From: CAZNPU01 sp964575335
GTDB lineage: Bacteria > Planctomycetota > Phycisphaerae > Phycisphaerales > SM1A02
Assembly (NCBI GenBank): GCA_964575335.1
Contig: CAZNPU010000005.1
Location: 1-64,000 of the forward strand
DNA: 64,000 nucleotides
Reading direction: 5' to 3'
This document shows positions 62,777 through 64,000 of the stretch, piece by piece. Within the stretch, counting starts at the first letter, position 1, and the number at the start of each line of letters is the position of its first letter. Below the pieces are notes generated by a model that was not told where the DNA came from, did not search any database, and saw only the letters and a list, made by a program, of their open reading frames with translations. Made by a program: the position numbers and the translations under genes.

Positions 62777-63244
62777 ATGACTGCAACAACCGGCAACACG
62801 GTTCGCCTTCATCGCGTGTTTCGGGCTCCGGCGGAGCGAGTATATAAGGCGTTTCTCGATCCTGATGCGCTGTGCAAATGGGCACCGCCGCACGGTTTCA
62901 CCGCCAAGGTGCATCACATCGATGCTCGTGTGGGCGGCGGTTATAAAATGTCGTTCACGAATTTCAGCACCGGCCAGAGCCACTCTTTCAGCGCCACGTA
63001 CACCGAATTGACGCCGCATGAGCGCATGTGTTACGTCGAGAGTTTCGATGATCCTGCGCCGGGAATGGAAGGCGAGATGCAGATTACCGTCACATTGCGG
63101 AAAGTCGCCTGCGGCACCGAGCTGGAAGTCGTACAAGCCGGTGTGCCTGATGTCATCCCCGTTGAGTTCTGCTATCTCGGCTGGCAGGAATCACTCATCA
63201 TGCTCGCTAACCTTGTTGAAGCTGAGATTCCCGACAGCGCATGA
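62777..63244 (+). CDS. SRPBCC / AHSA1-like protein
   Basis: A 155-residue protein of the START/AHSA1 superfamily: VRLHRVFRAPAERVYKAFLDPDALCKWAPPHGF (about 9-41), HIDARVGGGYKMSFTNF, and the closing helix GWQESLIMLANLVEAEIP. The fold binds hydrophobic ligands; no specific role can be given. aggga at 62764-62768 lies eight bases before ATG 62777. It is divergent from the FAH gene and ends before a clear terminator. Confidence 0.92.
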   Translation: MTATTGNTVRLHRVFRAPAERVYKAFLDPDALCKWAPPHGFTAKVHHIDARVGGGYKMSFTNFSTGQSHSFSATYTELTPHERMCYVESFDDPAPGMEGEMQITVTLRKVACGTELEVVQAGVPDVIPVEFCYLGWQESLIMLANLVEAEIPDSA

Positions 63245-63304
63245 CGTCGTGCAAGCTTTAGCGGATGAAGCATCAGACGCCAGGTTCTGAACATCTGAAA
63301 ACAG

Positions 63305-63334
63305 CGCCGCATGGTAATGCGGCGTTTTTCTTTG
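63305..63334 (+). terminator. Intrinsic terminator after the SRPBCC gene
   Basis: A perfect 8-bp stem (cgccgcat/atgcggcg, 63305-63312 with 63317-63324) with a ggta loop is directly followed by ttttt and a second T-tract. Confidence 0.92.
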
Positions 63335-63470
63335 CTCACCACATCATTCGTTCGCAGTGATGCATTTGGCATGCCAACACACTGATGTTCGATCACACTG
63401 ATCTGCAGCTTCACCGGCGCCGCACATGGGTTGTATATGCAGACACGCAGCGCACGCTGAACGTAAACAA

Positions 63471-63824
63471 TCAATCGGTTTCCCGTGTGTTTTGTGTGTT
63501 CTGCGGTGCATTATTCTTGGGAAGGGCAAGCGGCGGCGGGACAGGATCGATGCCGTGGCCGCCGAAGGGATGGCAGCGGAGAAGGCGGCGGATGGTGAGC
63601 CAACTGCCGCGCAGTGCGCCGTGGGTCTGCAGGGCTTCGATCGAATAGGCTGAGCACGTCGGGTAGAACCGGCAATGGCCGCCGAGGAACGGACCGAGCG
63701 TCATTTGATAGAGGCGCACCAGCACAATCAGCGGCCACGCTACAACGCTTACGCGCTGGTGTCGCGGGGCGTCGTCTGGGTGGTGGACGTGTTCCTGTTT
63801 TTCTTGTCGAGCTTCTTCGACCAT
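63471..63824 (-). CDS. yidD: Membrane protein insertion efficiency factor YidD
   Basis: YidD assists insertion of inner membrane proteins together with YidC. The 117 residues have the family core: VRLYQMTLGPFLGGHCRFYPTCSAYSIEALQTHGALRGSWLTIRRLLRCHPFGGHGIDPVP (about 36-96) with the three conserved Cys. An N-terminal extension of about 25 residues lies inside the overlapping end of rnpA; no later start codon keeps the core intact. The order rnpA-yidD is conserved in many bacteria, and yidC would lie beyond. Confidence 0.93.
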   Translation of the reverse strand: MVEEARQEKQEHVHHPDDAPRHQRVSVVAWPLIVLVRLYQMTLGPFLGGHCRFYPTCSAYSIEALQTHGALRGSWLTIRRLLRCHPFGGHGIDPVPPPLALPKNNAPQNTQNTRETD

Positions 63825-64000
63825 GTGCTGTGAATGCTGCGCATCGCCTTCATGAGTGCCTGCTGATACTCAGCAACGTGCAGCGGCTCATGCGGACGAA
63901 CGCTGATAACCAGATCATAGCCTGCACCCTGGCTTGGCCAGTCGTGCTGGGTGAGTCGAAACGCTTCACGCAGCCGGCGTTTGATGAGATTGCGTTTGAC
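63749..64000 (-). CDS. rnpA: Ribonuclease P protein component (partial, 5' end outside window)
   Basis: RnpA is the protein subunit of RNase P, which matures tRNA 5' ends. The visible 83 residues hold the RNR motif (VKRNLIKRRLREAFR) and GYDLVISVRP, the C-terminal half of the family. The start lies beyond 64000. The stop at 63749-63751 is inside yidD, an overlap of 76 bases in another frame. The gene is too short for most open-frame cutoffs here because it is cut by the window edge. dnaA is far away, so the common rpmH-rnpA-dnaA link is lost. Confidence 0.93.
   Translation of the reverse strand, partial: VKRNLIKRRLREAFRLTQHDWPSQGAGYDLVISVRPHEPLHVAEYQQALMKAMRSIHSTWSKKLDKKNRNTSTTQTTPRDTSA

Noticed and set aside
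1..64000. CRISPR array, insertion sequence, prophage or integrase
   Set aside because: No regular repeats, transposase, integrase or phage structural genes were seen on either strand.

Overview
The window looks like a piece of a planctomycete chromosome, most likely of the class Phycisphaerae. This is an inference from gene content, not from a phylogeny. The signs are moderately high GC, a zinc-ribbon membrane protein with a CPRCGYD motif of a type common in Phycisphaerae, a cluster of lineage-type secreted HEAT and vWA proteins, a PadR/HAAS pair, and a flagellar cluster in a genome with planctomycete-style housekeeping genes. There is no CRISPR array, insertion sequence, prophage or tRNA gene that I can support.

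Layout. Positions 1-505 hold the 3' end of a 23S rRNA gene, a complete 5S rRNA gene and a strong terminator. Next come pheS, a membrane protein, an exported Fe/Mn superoxide dismutase (minus strand), tyrS, and a minus-strand pair encoding a CdaR-like (YbbR) protein and a diadenylate cyclase (CdaA) that would make c-di-AMP. From 7477 to 29051 every gene is on the plus strand. Four envelope-related genes come first (Cys-motif protein, LolA-like lipoprotein, RDD membrane protein, large TPR protein). They are followed by flgN, an NtrB-like kinase, a sigma-54 activator, then flgB-flgC-fliE-fliF-fliG-fliH-fliI-fliJ-motE-like-fliK-flgD-flagellar operon protein-flgE. This covers the rod start, MS ring, switch protein FliG, export ATPase complex, hook-length control and hook. 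FliM/N, the export gate, stators and filament are not in the window.

Positions 29221-36829 run on the minus strand: a cyclopropane/mycolic-acid-synthase-like methyltransferase, a small membrane protein, a DegT/DnrJ aminotransferase, a HEAT-like secreted protein, dnaA, and a GNAT protein. A candidate origin with two DnaA-box-like sites lies between dnaA and the GNAT gene. Then follow a secreted protein, rpmA with a strong terminator, obgE, a type II NADH dehydrogenase, a TerC-family metal exporter, a small lipoprotein, a vWA protein, and a PadR regulator translationally coupled to a HAAS-like membrane protein.

Positions 46629-48177 hold a zinc-ribbon membrane protein gene that appears broken by an in-frame TAG and a frameshift. 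The rest is a mixed housekeeping and accessory region: an MBL-fold hydrolase with a Tat signal, a Gfo/Idh/MocA oxidoreductase, an FRG-domain protein, an M20 amidohydrolase, a GGQ release-factor-like protein, tsaD, a C-terminal processing peptidase, hflX, a PD-(D/E)XK-like protein with an altered active-site motif, an M29 aminopeptidase, DUF1579, FAH-family and SRPBCC proteins, and yidD overlapping the 3' end of rnpA at the window edge.

No obviously new multi-gene system stands out. The best leads are the diadenylate cyclase with an altered DGA motif, the doubly interrupted zinc-ribbon gene, the structured leader before fliF, the candidate origin beside dnaA, the PadR/HAAS pair with a palindromic operator, and the H-x-K variant nuclease-like protein.
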